NCBI GenBank assembly: GCA_028673005.1
Contig: CM054118.1
Location: 62,181,401 to 62,245,400 of the forward strand
Direction of reading: 5' to 3'
Source of the DNA: Tanypteryx hageni
Taxonomy: Eukaryota > Arthropoda > Insecta > Odonata > Petaluridae
Length of the DNA: 64,000 nucleotides
The translations under genes and the position numbers were made by a program. Positions 12,336 through 24,600 of the stretch are shown piece after piece. Below the pieces are notes generated by a model. The model ran no database searches and was not told the origin of the DNA. It was given only the letters and a program-made list of their open reading frames with translations. How positions within the stretch are numbered: position 1 is the stretch's first letter; every line of letters starts with the position of its first letter.

Positions 12336-13350
12336 GTTATAAACGTTTTCAAATTGAAATATTCGGGACATAGTAAGGATGATAATGAATTATAACTTTT
12401 TAATGCACGCGTCACATTAATATTTCCTTTTTATTTTGTTCCAAGTGTAAACAGTATATTTTCTATTTATTTTGTTTCCAAACTGATATTTTTCGTTATG
12501 GACATTTTCAAATTCTTATTATCGGGACATGGTAAGTATGATAAAGAATTATAACTGTTTTAATGCACATGTCACATTTCCATTTTATTTTGTTCCAAGT
12601 GTAAACAATACAGGTATACCTCGCGATACGCTTTCTTTGGTTTTAGGCTCATTACACTTTCTGACTCTACCTCCCGATACGCTAGCTTGATTCTGACATA
12701 CGCTCTTACAAAACCCGGAGAACGACTAGACTTTCTCTGCCCATTAAAAAGGTCTCAACGCGAGCAATGAAAAACAACTTTGTTTCATTATATACGAACT
12801 ACTTTTATAAATTGTTTTCATATTCATTTCATGCATACACAATATTGCACCGGAGGAATAATGTAATTGACGAGTTTCTTTTTATGTCCAAGGTAATGTT
12901 TTGGCGGACTACAGTCAGTTTTCAGTCCGAGATCGTGGTGGTGACACACTGAATTTGTGTTCGAGTTTTTACCCTTATAAGTTTGAAATGTCGCAAGCAA
13001 AAAAAAATTAAAGCGATCCTGTCTTTGACATGGTTTTTAATGGGATTTTTGCATTTGTTTAGCGCGATTTTGCGCAACAAGCCCCATTTTTAGGAACATA
13101 TCTGTCGTGCTTACCCGTGATTTTAATCAATTTAGAAACGTATCTCTTTTTTATAGCATTGCTGTTATGTAAAAATGTGTTTCGCAATACGCTGATTCGC
13201 GATACGCTCTGGTTTTTTGGAAGGCAACCCGAGTGTATAGCGAGGTATACCTGTATATTTCCTTTTTATTTAGTTTTCTTACTGAGATTTTTTCGTTATA
13301 AATATTTTCAAATTAAAATGACCGGGAAATAGTAAGTATGATGATGAAAA
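12336..13350. repeat. Tandem repeat of about 157 bp, three partial copies
   Basis: Units begin near GTTATAAACGTTTTCAAATT at 12336, 12495 and 13295 (after subtracting the 645-bp MITE plus TSD). Each continues with a CGGGACAT(A/G)GTAAG(G/T)ATGAT motif. The third unit was split by the MITE at 12611-13253. Confidence 0.7.
12611..13253. mobile_element. Tigger/pogo-type MITE, 643 bp, TA TSD
   Basis: The left end CAGGTATACCTCGCGATAC and right end GTATAGCGAGGTATACCTG are inverted repeats with one mismatch. TA flanks both sides (12609-12610 and 13254-13255). Removing the element and one TA restores the interrupted 157-bp repeat unit. The CAGGNATACCTCG start is the known Tigger type. No transposase frame survives. 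Confidence 0.88.
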
Positions 13351-13454
13351 TAGGTTGTCAGGTCAAAGTGCAATGCAACATTCAGAGCACACTGCAGGCC
13401 TCTTTTAAAAAAATGAAGTCTCTTGACTGTTCCTTCTATTTATATTTATAATGC

Positions 13455-13763
13455 GGTGCTGTATGTGAGGCAAAACATGTCTATGAGAAAAATAGCAATT
13501 TCCATGTTTACAGCACAAGAAGAATTAATGATCTCCATGTTAAACAACAAAACTTGAATATTTCCTTCCAAGGACCAAAAGTATTAAATGTGCGTATTAA
13601 ATTATATAATGCTCTGCCGGCTGTATTCAAAAAAGCAAACACATTTAAGTCATTTAAGAAGCATGTTCATGAGCTCCTAGCGACTAAATATCTTTATAAT
13701 CTATATCTTTATAATTATAATTTAATGTCTGTTATTTGATATACTTATGTAATATGTAATACA
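13455..13763 (+). pseudogene. LINE fragment, RT C-terminal end (family A)
   Basis: An open stretch encodes a YEKNSNFHVYSTRRINDLHV...FQGPKVLN...SFKKHVHELL pattern, the conserved tail of CR1/Jockey-group reverse transcriptase proteins. The same tail occurs on the minus strand at 32978-33200, so both copies are one family. It is truncated on both sides and abuts the start of the next LINE copy. Confidence 0.7.
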
Positions 13764-13765
13764 TA

Positions 13766-14264
13766 ATGGGGTTCGTAATCAGCAATCCTTGCTGTGACTC
13801 CTGCAAAATTGAACTCGTTTCCGTGGAAAAGTCCATTTCTTGCGGTCTTTGTTTGCGATATTTTCACACGAAGTATTCAAGTATCAGTGTTACCTGTTAT
13901 ACAGCTGTCTGTCTGTCGCCATCTTTACTATGGTTGTGTAATTTCTGCCTCGTTGACCGTAGTAAACAAAGTCGCAATATGGCGGCCGAACTTGAGGCTG
14001 AAATAGGTCTTCTTTGGGGCATGGTGCGAAACCCTGACCTAAGCGTGAAACCTAACAAACGTGAAGACCGTGAAGTAAAAAACCAGCCTCGGGAAAACAT
14101 CAACAAATCCGTTGTCAACTCCGCTGAGCATCCTTGCCTAAATACATCATGTCACCAAGCTACCTATTGGTTATCGAAGGATGAGATACTTGTTTTTCAT
14201 GTAGGTGGTTGTAACCTCATCTCCTCCTTTTGTCGTCAATTACATAAATGTGGTGGTGTTGCTA
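13766..14264 (+). pseudogene. LINE family A: zinc-finger N-terminus and start of endonuclease
   Basis: Begins MGFVISNPCCDSCKIEL with several C-x2-C pairs and a CGLCLRYFHTKY segment, a PHD-like finger typical of CR1-group LINE proteins. It ends in HKCGGVAI, the endonuclease motif where the pogo-group element entered. The frame resumes at 17103 with a Tyr-Cys-Gly. Part of the endonuclease start seems missing, because the finger passes quickly into the GGVAI motif. Confidence 0.7.
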
Positions 14265-14268
14265 TTTA

Positions 14269-14310
14269 GGTAGAGGAGGGTAAGAGTACGCAGACGGGTA
14301 AGAGTACGCA
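14269..14310 (+). repeat. Left terminal pair of the 15-bp repeat GGGTAAGAGTACGCA
   Basis: Copy 1 lies inside the TIR (14278-14292) and copy 2 directly after it (14296-14310). Further copies occur at 14636-14650 and inverted at 14666-14680. Closely spaced subterminal copies are usual transposase-binding arrangements. Confidence 0.85.
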
Positions 14311-14826
14311 GCATTTTTTTCAGCCATTTTCAACACTGCGAGTGAGTCTTCATACCTGGATCATGAGGCATTAGTGGAGTCGTAGATTGGAAAAGCTGGT
14401 TTGTGCCTTCGTGAATTTTCGTGATTTTGACAGGTAGGAAACACTTTTTGGTACTTTCATTGTAATATTCTGACTTTGGAAGTTAAGACCTCCAGTTTCT
14501 GCGAAGGACTTTAATGAAATTACTTCTATATCAATGCAAAGTACTATTATTCGAGCATGAAATATCACTGTCGTGGTTGTGAAGTGAGTCAAGTGCTGTC
14601 GTCTAGCTTGAGAAATGTTAAACGTTCTCAGTGGAGGGTAAGAGTACGCACACCTCAATTGGGTGAGCGTACTCTTACCCGCCCTACGAAAACTGCACTA
14701 TGTATAATTAATATCGAAATTATAGTCAGTTTTTCCATATTATTATGCTTCTTCGAGCATTCACAATTCATGGACGACGCGCCTGATATGTTGTGGATTT
14801 TATTGCACTTTCAGATATTCATAATT

Positions 14827-16711
14827 ATGGGAAAATATCAAAGAAAATCCAATAGAAGTGTTTACCCAGAAACAGTTCGATGAAGCTCAAAAACTCATCA
14901 AAGATGGGTATAGCCAGAGGGCTGCAGCCAAAACGATAGGAGTCCATGAAGCCACTCTTCGGAAAAGATTGAAATCGGTGAGTTTTTGTCTTATTTCATT
15001 CTATGAAAAGTTACTATAAAATCTACAAAAATCAATTTTGTAGCATTTGTTGTTTTGACGATTTCAGGGCACTGTTCCTGCATCGTTTGGTCGATTTAAA
15101 AAAGTCTTTAGTGAGGAAATGGAAGCAGAGTTAGCAAAATACATCCAAGACATGGATGCCAGATTTTATGGCATGACTAGAAAGACATTAATGAAAGTGG
15201 CTTATGAATATGCATCTGCAAATGGATTGGGAAATCATTTTAATAATGAGCTAAAGCAAGCAGGGAAGGACTGGGTGTACAATTTTTGTTAAAACCAAAG
15301 TCTTTCTCTTCGATCTCCAGAACAATGCAGCTTAGGCAGGGCCATGGGTTTTAACAAAGTTCAAGTGAAACTCTTTTTCGACAATCTAAGGAATTGTTTT
15401 GAAAAATACAAGTTTCCTCCCTATAGAATGTTTAATATGGATGAAACAGGAGTATCCACTGCTATAGATAAGACACCCAAAGTTTATGCCGAAATTGGGA
15501 AAAAGTCAGTCCGAAAAATTAAGTCAGCAGAGAGAGGTCAAATAATTACAGCGGTTCTTTGTGTTATCCCAACAGGGAATTTCATCCCGCCCGCTTTAAT
15601 TTTTCCTCGCAAACGGAATAAACCGGAACTTTTTAATAATGCCTCAACTGGAACCCTTGGTATGATTGCTGAGTCTGGTTACATAAATTCCGATCTTTTA
15701 TTGGATTGGCTGCAGCGTTTTGTTTAGCATGTGAAACCTTCTGAGGATGATCCTGTCCTAATTCTTGACAATCATGAGTCCCATTTCTTCCTCTCTGCTG
15801 TAGAGTTTTGCAGAAAAAATTACATTGTTCTCTTGTCATTACCGCCTCATGCAAGTCACATGTTGCAGCCATTAGACAAAGTAGTTTTTGGGCCCTTTAA
15901 AAAATTCTACGCAGAAGAAGTTGATAAATGGATGTGTTCTCACCCAACAATGGCCATTACTCAGATGGAAGTTTCTGGTCTATTCAATGCTGCGTTTAAA
16001 AGAGTAGCAACAGCTGCAAAGGCTGAGAAATCTTTCTCTGAAACCGGTATCTATCCGTTTAACCCCGATGTTTTCTCAGATGAAGATTTTTTGGCTTCAG
16101 AACCCACTCATGTTGAAATACCAATTTGTGACGATGATGAACAAAGGCTTAGAAAGACACGAGGAACACGTAGAGATGGAAGATGGGGAAAACGGAGAAC
16201 TATCAGTAGAAATGGCAGATACGGAAATGGATGTAGCTCAACAAGAAGGTAGTTCTTCTAGTGATAAAATACCAATTTCTTTTATTTACCCTTTGCCAAT
16301 ATGCCAGAGACAAAAAAAGACAATTAGAAGGGGCAGAAATCAGAAATTTTGTCTTCATCTCCCTACAGGAACGCACAATTGCAGAAAAAAATTAAAAAGG
16401 ATGAAGACCAGCGTAAGAAACTAGAAAGGGCGAGAGAAAGAGCAGAAAAAAAGACAAGAAAGAATGAAAGAAAAAGATTGGGAAAAAATGCAAAGACAAG
16501 GAAACCAAAACCTTCCGTCAAGCGGAACCTTCAGTTATAGTTCTCGCAATCTAGCGATAACCCGACCACTTCTGAAGTGACAATTTGCCGAGGATGTGAT
16601 GAATCGTTTGACCATGATGACTGGGTAAAATGTGGAGAATGCGGTAGCTGGTGGCATGAACTATGTACATCCTATGAAGGAAATGGAGAATTTATTTGTG
16701 ACTATTGTTAA
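14827..16711 (+). pseudogene. pogo-group transposase: HTH, DDD core, PHD finger (broken)
   Basis: An N-terminal psq/CENP-B-type helix-turn-helix (DGYSQRAAAKTIGV...LRKRLK) is in the first exon. A 90-nt GT-AG intron at 14978-15067 follows. The DDE/D core has D in MDETG (15440), D in LDNHESH (15767) and D in QPLDKVVFG (15875), with 35 residues between the last two. After an acidic patch and a Lys/Arg-rich coil comes a C-terminal PHD finger (CRGC...CGECGSWWHELC...CDYC, 16586-16708) and TAA at 16709. AATAAA follows at about 16826. It is inactivated by a 1-base shift near 14855, TAA at 15290, TAG at 15725 and shifts near 16145 and 16345. The enzyme would have cut and rejoined its own ends in the nucleus. 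Confidence 0.88.
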
Positions 16712-16853
16712 AAATAGGTTTTTCTGCATGTTGGCAAGTATTTTTTAACTGTGCCAGACACTATGTACTGCCTGAAATATCAAAATTGCATTTACTTTTG
16801 GTGTATATCTACTTCTTGTATTAAAAATAAATTAAAAGTAAAAATGTAATAGA

Positions 16854-16914
16854 TGCGTACTCTTACCCGACATTCTGCGTACTCCTACCCGCATAGGGCG
16901 CCTAAGAGTACGCA
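16854..16914. repeat. Right subterminal cluster of the same 15-bp repeat
   Basis: Three copies: inverted at 16854-16868 (exact) and 16876-16890 (one change), and direct at 16900-16914 (two or three changes). The last copy is inside the right TIR at 17075-17089. The cluster lies just 3' of the transposase poly(A) signal. Confidence 0.85.
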
Positions 16915-17102
16915 TTTGCAAAGCTTGAAAGAAATGCACGTTGCATTTAGACTATTTAATTCTTAATTATTCCTTTTACCCTAAATGGTTCTTAGATAAT
17001 ATGTCTTTCCTTCTGCAGCATTAGTATTTGCAAATCCATAATAGAAAAAAATTTACGACCCAAAAGATACTAAGTGCGTACTCTTACCCGCCTCTACCTT
17101 TA

Positions 17103-19255
17103 CTGTGGGCCTAGCACGGACATGAAATGCCTCAATTTCAATGACAGTATTGAAAGTGTCTTTGAATGCTCAATGGCATTATTAAAGGTAAATAAATCGG
17201 TCTTTGCAATAATATCTATGTATCGCCTTCCAAATAGCAATGTTACAGATTTTCTTCACTCTCTTAGCAAAGCTATTAAATTTACCACCCAGATAAAAGT
17301 AGATGGCCTTATCTTGTTTGGCGATCTAAACATTGATCTTTTGAAAGATTCACGTGCTAAGACTGACCTTCTAAACCTTTTTATCAACCTTTGGACTTCA
17401 AATGGTTAATAATGAGCCTACAAGAATTGCTTTGCAATCCCATACACTGATTGACTATGTCATCACCGATTTACCTATTTCGTATTTCTCATGTACCACC
17501 TTCAATACTGAACTTTCTGATCACTTAGGACTACACGTTTCAGTAAATTTTCATACGCTTCCTCCAAAGTCCAATCCTTTGTATATTAATAAAAGGGTTT
17601 TCTCTGATGAATCAATTAAAAATTTTGCATTTTTCTTGTCACAAGAGCCTTGGGATGATATTTTCAGTGCCTGTGGAGTTGAATCAAAATTTAAAACCTT
17701 TGTGAATATCTTTACAGTTTGTTTTAATGAAGCTTTTCCCATCAAAAGGGTAAAGCAAAATATTTTCTGCTAAACGTAAACTGTATTCACAGGAACTTCT
17801 AACCATGTCTCAACATGTATGAGATCTTTATTACAGAAGTAAGTTTGTTGATCCAAGTCTGCGTGGTACATATTTGCAGGCATATAAAGACTTCAAGACA
17901 TATTTGTTGAACAGTAGGAAGGCTGCTAACGAGGATTATATTAATAATTTTAGCAATATAATAAGGACAACTTGGAACATTATTAAACAAAATCAAATTA
18001 TATACCTAGCCCTACCTATATTAATTTTAAGGGCAATTTAATCTCTGACCCTAAGGAAATAGCCCAGAATTTCAACTCTCAGTTTTGCAATATAACTCCA
18101 CAGGGTATTTCAGTAGCCTCTTCATTACCTTCAGTAAGTAATGTGACTCCATACTCAGTTTTCCCATTTCCAACTTGTCCTCCCGAAATAATCAACATTA
18201 TCAACTCTTTTGACAATACTTTCTCTTGTGGTCCAGATGGAATTCCAATGCCAATTGTCAAAGCCTCTGCAAATTTCATTGCTGCACCCCTTTCCAATAT
18301 AATTAACTTTTCTTTTTGCATGAGACATTTTCCTTCGGTTCCTAAACTCGCTTGTGTATCTCCCATCCCTAAAAAAGGCTCTCTTAATGATTCTAATAAT
18401 TACAGACCAATTTCCGTTCTGTCTTTTCTAAAATATTTGAAAAATTATTTTTTAATCATTTACTTGATTATCTCACCTCTTTGCATATACTATCAGAGAA
18501 CCAACATGGCTTCAGACAGGGTAAATCCACATACACAGCTGCTTTTCAGCTTTTAGATAATGTAGCTCAAGTTTTAAATAAAAAGCAGCATGCACTCGGT
18601 ATTTTTTTTATCTAAACAAAGCTTTTGATCGTGTTGATCACAACATCTTGAAATATAAGCTTAATAACTTAGGCATCTCGGGCATTGCTCTAAATTGGAT
18701 TATGTCTTATTTAAGGGATTGTCACTAAATTGTCAATTTCTCCCAAAAAACATTTAAGGGAAGTGTAACCAGAAATTCCACTCCAATGAAATTAAGCATT
18801 GGAGTTCCTCAGGGTTCCATTCTTGGTCCTCTACTTTTTATTTTATTTATGAATGACTTACCCAGTCATTTTTCCAAATGTATCCCTATTTTATGTGCAG
18901 ATGACACCTCCAACCTAGTCACTTCAAATAACTTACCTTATTTAATTGAAGGTGCCAATGTAACAGCCAAAGAAATGAAGAATTGGTGCCAATCTAACAA
19001 CCTAGTCGTAAATAATGACAAAACCACATATTTAATTTTCCACACCAAAAAATCCTCTCTTTCCTCCCATCCAATTCCAACATTAAATGACTCAAGTATA
19101 TGTCACACAGTCTACGAAATTTCTTGGCCTTTATATTACTGAAGAACTAGATTGGTCTGTTCACATCAATATTTTAATTTAAAAAATCGCCATTGGAATC
19201 TTCATGATCAGGAAGCTTGCACCAATATTAAGATATTTTGACTTGTCCTATGCAT
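17103..19255 (+). pseudogene. LINE family A: endonuclease and reverse transcriptase remains
   Basis: The apurinic-type endonuclease spans about 17103-17780 and reverse transcriptase about 18140-19150. The RT active-site motif reads ADD, with a Cys before it, and the PQGSILGPLLF motif is clean. At least two frameshifts and several stops (near 17400, 17765, 18430, 18730) break it. No functional protein can be made. Confidence 0.85.
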
Positions 19256-19299
19256 TATTTTGTAATGTCTTTCTTGGCAAATAAACTTATTATTATTAT

Positions 19300-19570
19300 T
19301 ATATCTACATATTAATAGCATAAAAATGAAATTTTTAAAGTGAAAGTAACAGCCACCTTAGCGTGTGATGCATCAAATTAAATGTCTCGACCTGCAGATT
19401 TACAAGAAAATTATAAAATTGAAATCGCTAAAACCGTTGGCGAGATATTGAGGTTTTTTTTTGACCGGATAAGCTCTGCTCTACGTAATTGTAGTGGGTG
19501 ATGTTAAGGTGGCACTGCTAGTGGACATTTGACGCTGTAGGAAATAATGTGGCACTCCAAGCGTACATTA
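19300..19570 (+). repeat. Dispersed repeat R2, copy b
   Basis: Shares GTAACAGCCACCTTA, GACCTGCAG and TAAGCTCTGCTC segments with 11985-12250 in the same order. The LINE (TTA)n tail joins it directly, so the LINE probably inserted here. Confidence 0.7.
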
Positions 19571-20035
19571 GTAATTAGGTATTTAAGTGACATCACAAAA
19601 TGCATGTCTTTCTCCGTATTCCTTGAATCAAAGCAGTACTATACCATTTCCTATAAGTAGTGGGGGACAGTAGCGACCAAGACGAGTAGAGAAAATCGTA
19701 CTGCTGCAGTATTACTGCGTGTTTGCAGCGGTGACGTTTTGTATGTACATTGACCTTTTTATTGTTGTAAGTATTTACATAAATAATCTACCAACTCTTG
19801 CTTGAAAGGTTTAAATGTCCTGACTTTGCTTGCTTTAAAGGTGGCAACCCTAGTAGTAACTAGGCTCCTTAATATTTAAATCTTGCTTGCCACAATATCA
19901 ATGATTTTAAAATATTTTTATATATTCACATTGTTTAAAGATATTGCTTTGTTGCCCTTGTAGTTTTTAGTATGGAAAATATATCATACAAATAAGTTAA
20001 TTTCATTACCTAGCTCTCATTTAAAACATCAAAAT
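19571..20035. other. No gene or element recognised
   Basis: AT-rich; contains short frames only. Confidence 0.5.
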
Positions 20036-21050
<1,015 letters not shown>

Positions 21051-21059
21051 TAAAACCAA

Positions 21060-22650
21060 AATTTCAGAAAAGACTCATTGTACTGTCTTATGATTTTTGT
21101 TCCTGTTTTCCCATCAACAATTCTTTATTTAGAGTTAGTGATTGTTTTTTGATGCATTTAAGTCTACAGCAAGTGACCTTTGGGTGGAATCAACTTTTAT
21201 AAGTTCATCATCCATTTGGGAGTGATTATGAGGAGTTTTAAATGATTATCACCATGAGGTAATTAAGGTCTGTTCAATTCAGTGATGCAAAATATTGTTA
21301 TCACTAGAAAGTTCGTATACTTCATCGTAATGGAATTTTATAGCGGTTCAGCAGATTCAGAAATATTAATATTTTAATTCTAATTCCTAATTAAGGTTGA
21401 TTGTTTGAAGACTGCTTGTGACATTGAGCCCGGAGAGGTATTCCAAGCACAACGTCTATTAAGTTTGAAAAAAGTTCAGGTAAGTGAAAAATTTAATTAT
21501 AATTAGTCTAACGATGGAAAGTCGCGAAAATTGGTAATCGGAAGTTAACGATATTTGTACAAAATGAATATTTATCCAAAAGAAGCAGACACGTGTTTTC
21601 CCGTTTTGTCTCATCCCTCATTTTGAAGAAATTAATTTTTACAAACATGAATTTCCACCAATCGCCCCAATATAGAAAGCATAATCCCCCCCTGTGCGTG
21701 TGACGCTCTTATGAAAGTTTACACTGGATTAAAATGTTTTAAAGTGCAAGAACTCTTTCCATGCATTCATAAAAATACGTAAATATGGACCAATTTTCTT
21801 CTAGTTTGCTTTATCCTACAGCTAAAACTGTAAACTATTCCGTACTTGCAATGCTTAGATGCTAGGCGTTCGAAATCTTTAGAAGTACGCATTCCTTTAC
21901 GAAATTTTATGGATTTTTCGTATTCTTTCCGAGCATTGCCAAGGTGCCCCGCATTGTTGTCTCCTCCTCTACTTTAACTTTATGTTAAATGTGATAAAAA
22001 ATTTTTAATCTAAGTTTGTATTATTTGGTAATTGATTTGTAATTAAGATGGAATGACTATGTGTATTTTACAAAATGAAAAATATATTTCACATTAGGTA
22101 CTTAATGCAATTGAAATGTGTTCATTTCTGTAGTAGATTAAAATCCGTTATTATGACAAAGTTTCGGAGGAATTAAAATTATCTTTTTTAATAAAAATGT
22201 AAAATCTTTTTTCTAAAGTAATAAAGTTGTTTTAAAAAATAAATTCAAGAGATGACAATGTATAAATTGCACATAATGTAATGAAAATTTCGGTCTTTAT
22301 AATTCGATAAGAAAATGTCTTATCTTTGAAAATAGAATACAAAAATGTGTTGATTTTCTTTCCCCATCTAATTCTATTATCAGACCAAATTCCAAATATA
22401 CCGTAAGTTTCCTAAGCATTGATTGATCTTTATATTCATCCAAAATGCATAGCCGTAATTAATCTGTAAAGTATACCTAAGATGAAGCAAAACATATTTA
22501 TTGCTTTATATATCATCTTTTCATGAACTATTCAATGAAAAAGATTCGTTATTCTAAAATTATTCAATCCTCATGAAAAATAAATATATTCCGCAATTAA
22601 AATTTAACTAGTTTCGCCATTCTCTCGTTTATTTTGGAAATACTGAAAAT
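21060..22650. other. No gene recognised
   Basis: AT-rich with only short frames. It may include the upstream part of the hAT relic, but nothing supports this directly. Confidence 0.45.
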
Positions 22651-22654
22651 TACC

Positions 22655-23157
22655 CTAGCCCCCTCTCAATTTTCATTGGCCCTCCTTTGCCCCCCCAAGA
22701 ATAAAAGTCTAGTTACGTCCCTGGTAACTAGCTATTTTAGCACCCGGGGCAAACTACCAAATATGTGCCCCTCCATAAAAAATTCTTTAATATCTATATG
22801 GATTTAGGGCGTACAATTAATATATAAAAATAAACTATACATGATATAATTTCTTACTCTAGATGTACATAATTTAAATAAATAATTATAAATATAATTA
22901 CATACATACATAATTTAAATACAGAAAGTATAACTATTTTAATATTAAAGAGTTATTCTAGGTGATTTTAATGCAACAAACTCATCAATAACATCATCGA
23001 AATTTATAGTTTCTGCTATCCATAATGTCTGGAACAAGTATAGTAGTGAAATCGCTCTTGTCCTTGTGCCATAAACCTCTTACAACTTACTATTAACAAT
23101 TTTTGCGCCCCTTCTTTAGTTGCGCCCGGGGCAGATGCCCCGCCCTAGTTACGGCAC
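22655..23157. mobile_element. Two abutting transposon termini with related ends
   Basis: One element seems to end at about 22725 with CTAGTTACGTCCCTG. A second starts at once with GGTAACTAG and GCACCCGGGGCA, and ends at 23157 with GCCCCGCCCTAGTTACGGCACTG. The ends of the second are inverted (GTAACTAG and CCCGGGGCA). No TSD was confirmed, and a far end for the first was not found. Confidence 0.5.
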
Positions 23158-23161
23158 TGCT

Positions 23162-23205
23162 TACACTGGCAATGATGTGCTTTGCCATCATTACCAGTGC
23201 ACCCT
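23162..23205. repeat. Short hairpin
   Basis: CACTGGCAATGATG is followed seven bases later by CATCATTACCAGTG, pairing at all but one position. It lies just outside the preceding transposon end. Confidence 0.6.
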
Positions 23206-23236
23206 TTTTACATGAAAATGTTGGCTTTTGACATTT

Positions 23237-23516
23237 TATATATCTACTAGCGTAATTGCACGTCAAATATGATGGGTAGGTGCAGATTATTTATTAAAAT
23301 TAAGGTACTTCCCATTCATCCTCCCTTTCTCTCTGCCTCCCTCTCCCCTTATTCTCTCTCTCCCTCCTATTTTCCCTCTCTCTTCCTTCTTCCCAATCTC
23401 CATCCCTCTCTTCCTCCTGTTCTTCACCCTCACTTCATCCCATCCTCCTTTCTCCCTCCTATTCTCCTCCCTTTCTCCATCACATTCCCCTTCTCATCCC
23501 CACAAAAATGTAGCTG

Positions 23517-23547
<31 letters not shown>

Positions 23548-24600
23548 TATATGTAGACACGAATCTTACATACAAAAAGAATATATCATACTATATATAA
23601 AAACAAGTAGGGGTGTACACGGGTTTCCCGCTGTACATAAGTGCTTTTCGTCAAATTCGCCCTTGTATAATCGTATACTAATGTATATGCTTTGAAATCA
23701 GAAAATTATTTTTCCTTATATTGTGGTAGACCTGCATTTTAGATCCATTCTAAACATATTCATTTCGTTTTCACATTCTATACTCGCCCTACAAACGAAA
23801 TTTCTTTTAAGTCCGATCAGCCAATACCTTCCAAATTCATAGTTACCGAAAAATTCTAACCTTGATATTGTGGTAGCCCTGTTTAGTCGACGCGGTTAAA
23901 ATATAATATTTTGGTTATTTATTTATATGAAGATTATACCCACCACATTTGGTTAAAATCCATATGGTCAGTTCTCTATAAATACGTGTAAAAGAAATAT
24001 CATTTAACTTCTTACTGTGGTAGCCCTGTTCCGCTTTAAACATCTTGATTTTACTATGATATGGTGTACGAATCTTATATGCAAAATTTAGTTGAAATCC
24101 GTCCAGCCAATTCCCTCCAAATCCATTATCACTGAAATAGTTTTATTTGAAACAGTGGCACCACTTTTTGCTGATCAGGTCCAAGTATGCTATTATAGTT
24201 TAGTATATATGTGGCATTATAAAAACTAAATTTTGTTCAAATTTATTTTGACAATTCAACACAAATACATGTAAAAGGATTTTTTTTATTACTTTGATTG
24301 TGGCAGCCCTGATTTACTATATCTACACAAAACATATTGATTTTGTTTTTCTATGTTGCACACCTCCTTCATACAAAATTTCCCTGAAATCGGTTCGGCA
24401 AATTCATTCCAAGTTCACAATTATCGAAAAGTTAAACTTTGCAATTGTGGCACCCCTGCCAAGTCGTTCCGGTTCAAATATGTCACTTTGGTCATTATTT
24501 TATGTGAGTATTCTATGTACCAAACTTGGTTGAAATCGGTTAAGCCAATTCTTCCCTGATATATGCATACGGACGGACATCACGAAGATAATAGTGTTTT
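23237..24600 (+). repeat. Element with CT-rich head and six degenerate units of about 146 bp
   Basis: Starts near CTACTAGCGTAATTGCACG, then a C/T-only tract (about 23324-23541, ending in (CT)n). Six diverged units follow, each opening with TTGTGGTAGCCCTG-like words near 23721, 23869, 24015, 24155, 24296 and 24441. Each unit carries a GTTGAAATC(C/G)GT..AGCCAATTC segment. It ends near ACGGACGGACATCACGAAG. Part of it recurs inverted at 55249-55655. Confidence 0.65.

Larger units (their letters stand above)
14269..17098 (+). mobile_element. pogo-group DNA transposon with PHD finger, 2830 bp
   Basis: 24-bp TIRs at 14269-14292 and 17075-17098 differ at one base and begin GGTAGAGG. TTTA lies directly outside both ends (14265-14268, 17099-17102). 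Removing the element and one TTTA restores the LINE reading GTTGCTATTTACTGTGGG (Val-Ala-Ile-Tyr-Cys-Gly). The interior holds one transposase pseudogene and eight copies of a 15-bp repeat. The family is pogo by its DDD transposase. Confidence 0.92.
13766..19301 (+). mobile_element. CR1/Jockey-group LINE (family A), broken and split by a pogo element
   Basis: Net of the insertion the copy is about 2.7 kb. In order it has a cysteine-rich PHD-like N-terminus (13766-13950) and the start of an endonuclease. The insertion at 14269-17098 follows. Then come the rest of the endonuclease (GDLNIDLL at about 17325, SDHLGLHV at about 17518) and reverse transcriptase (GPDGIPMPIVKAS, NNYRPISVL, GVPQGSILGPLLF, ADD). 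It closes with a (TTA)n tail. Frameshifts near 17400 and 18430 and stops near 17765 and 18730 inactivate it. The C-terminal segment found in the other copies is missing, which implies an internal deletion near 19255. Confidence 0.85.
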
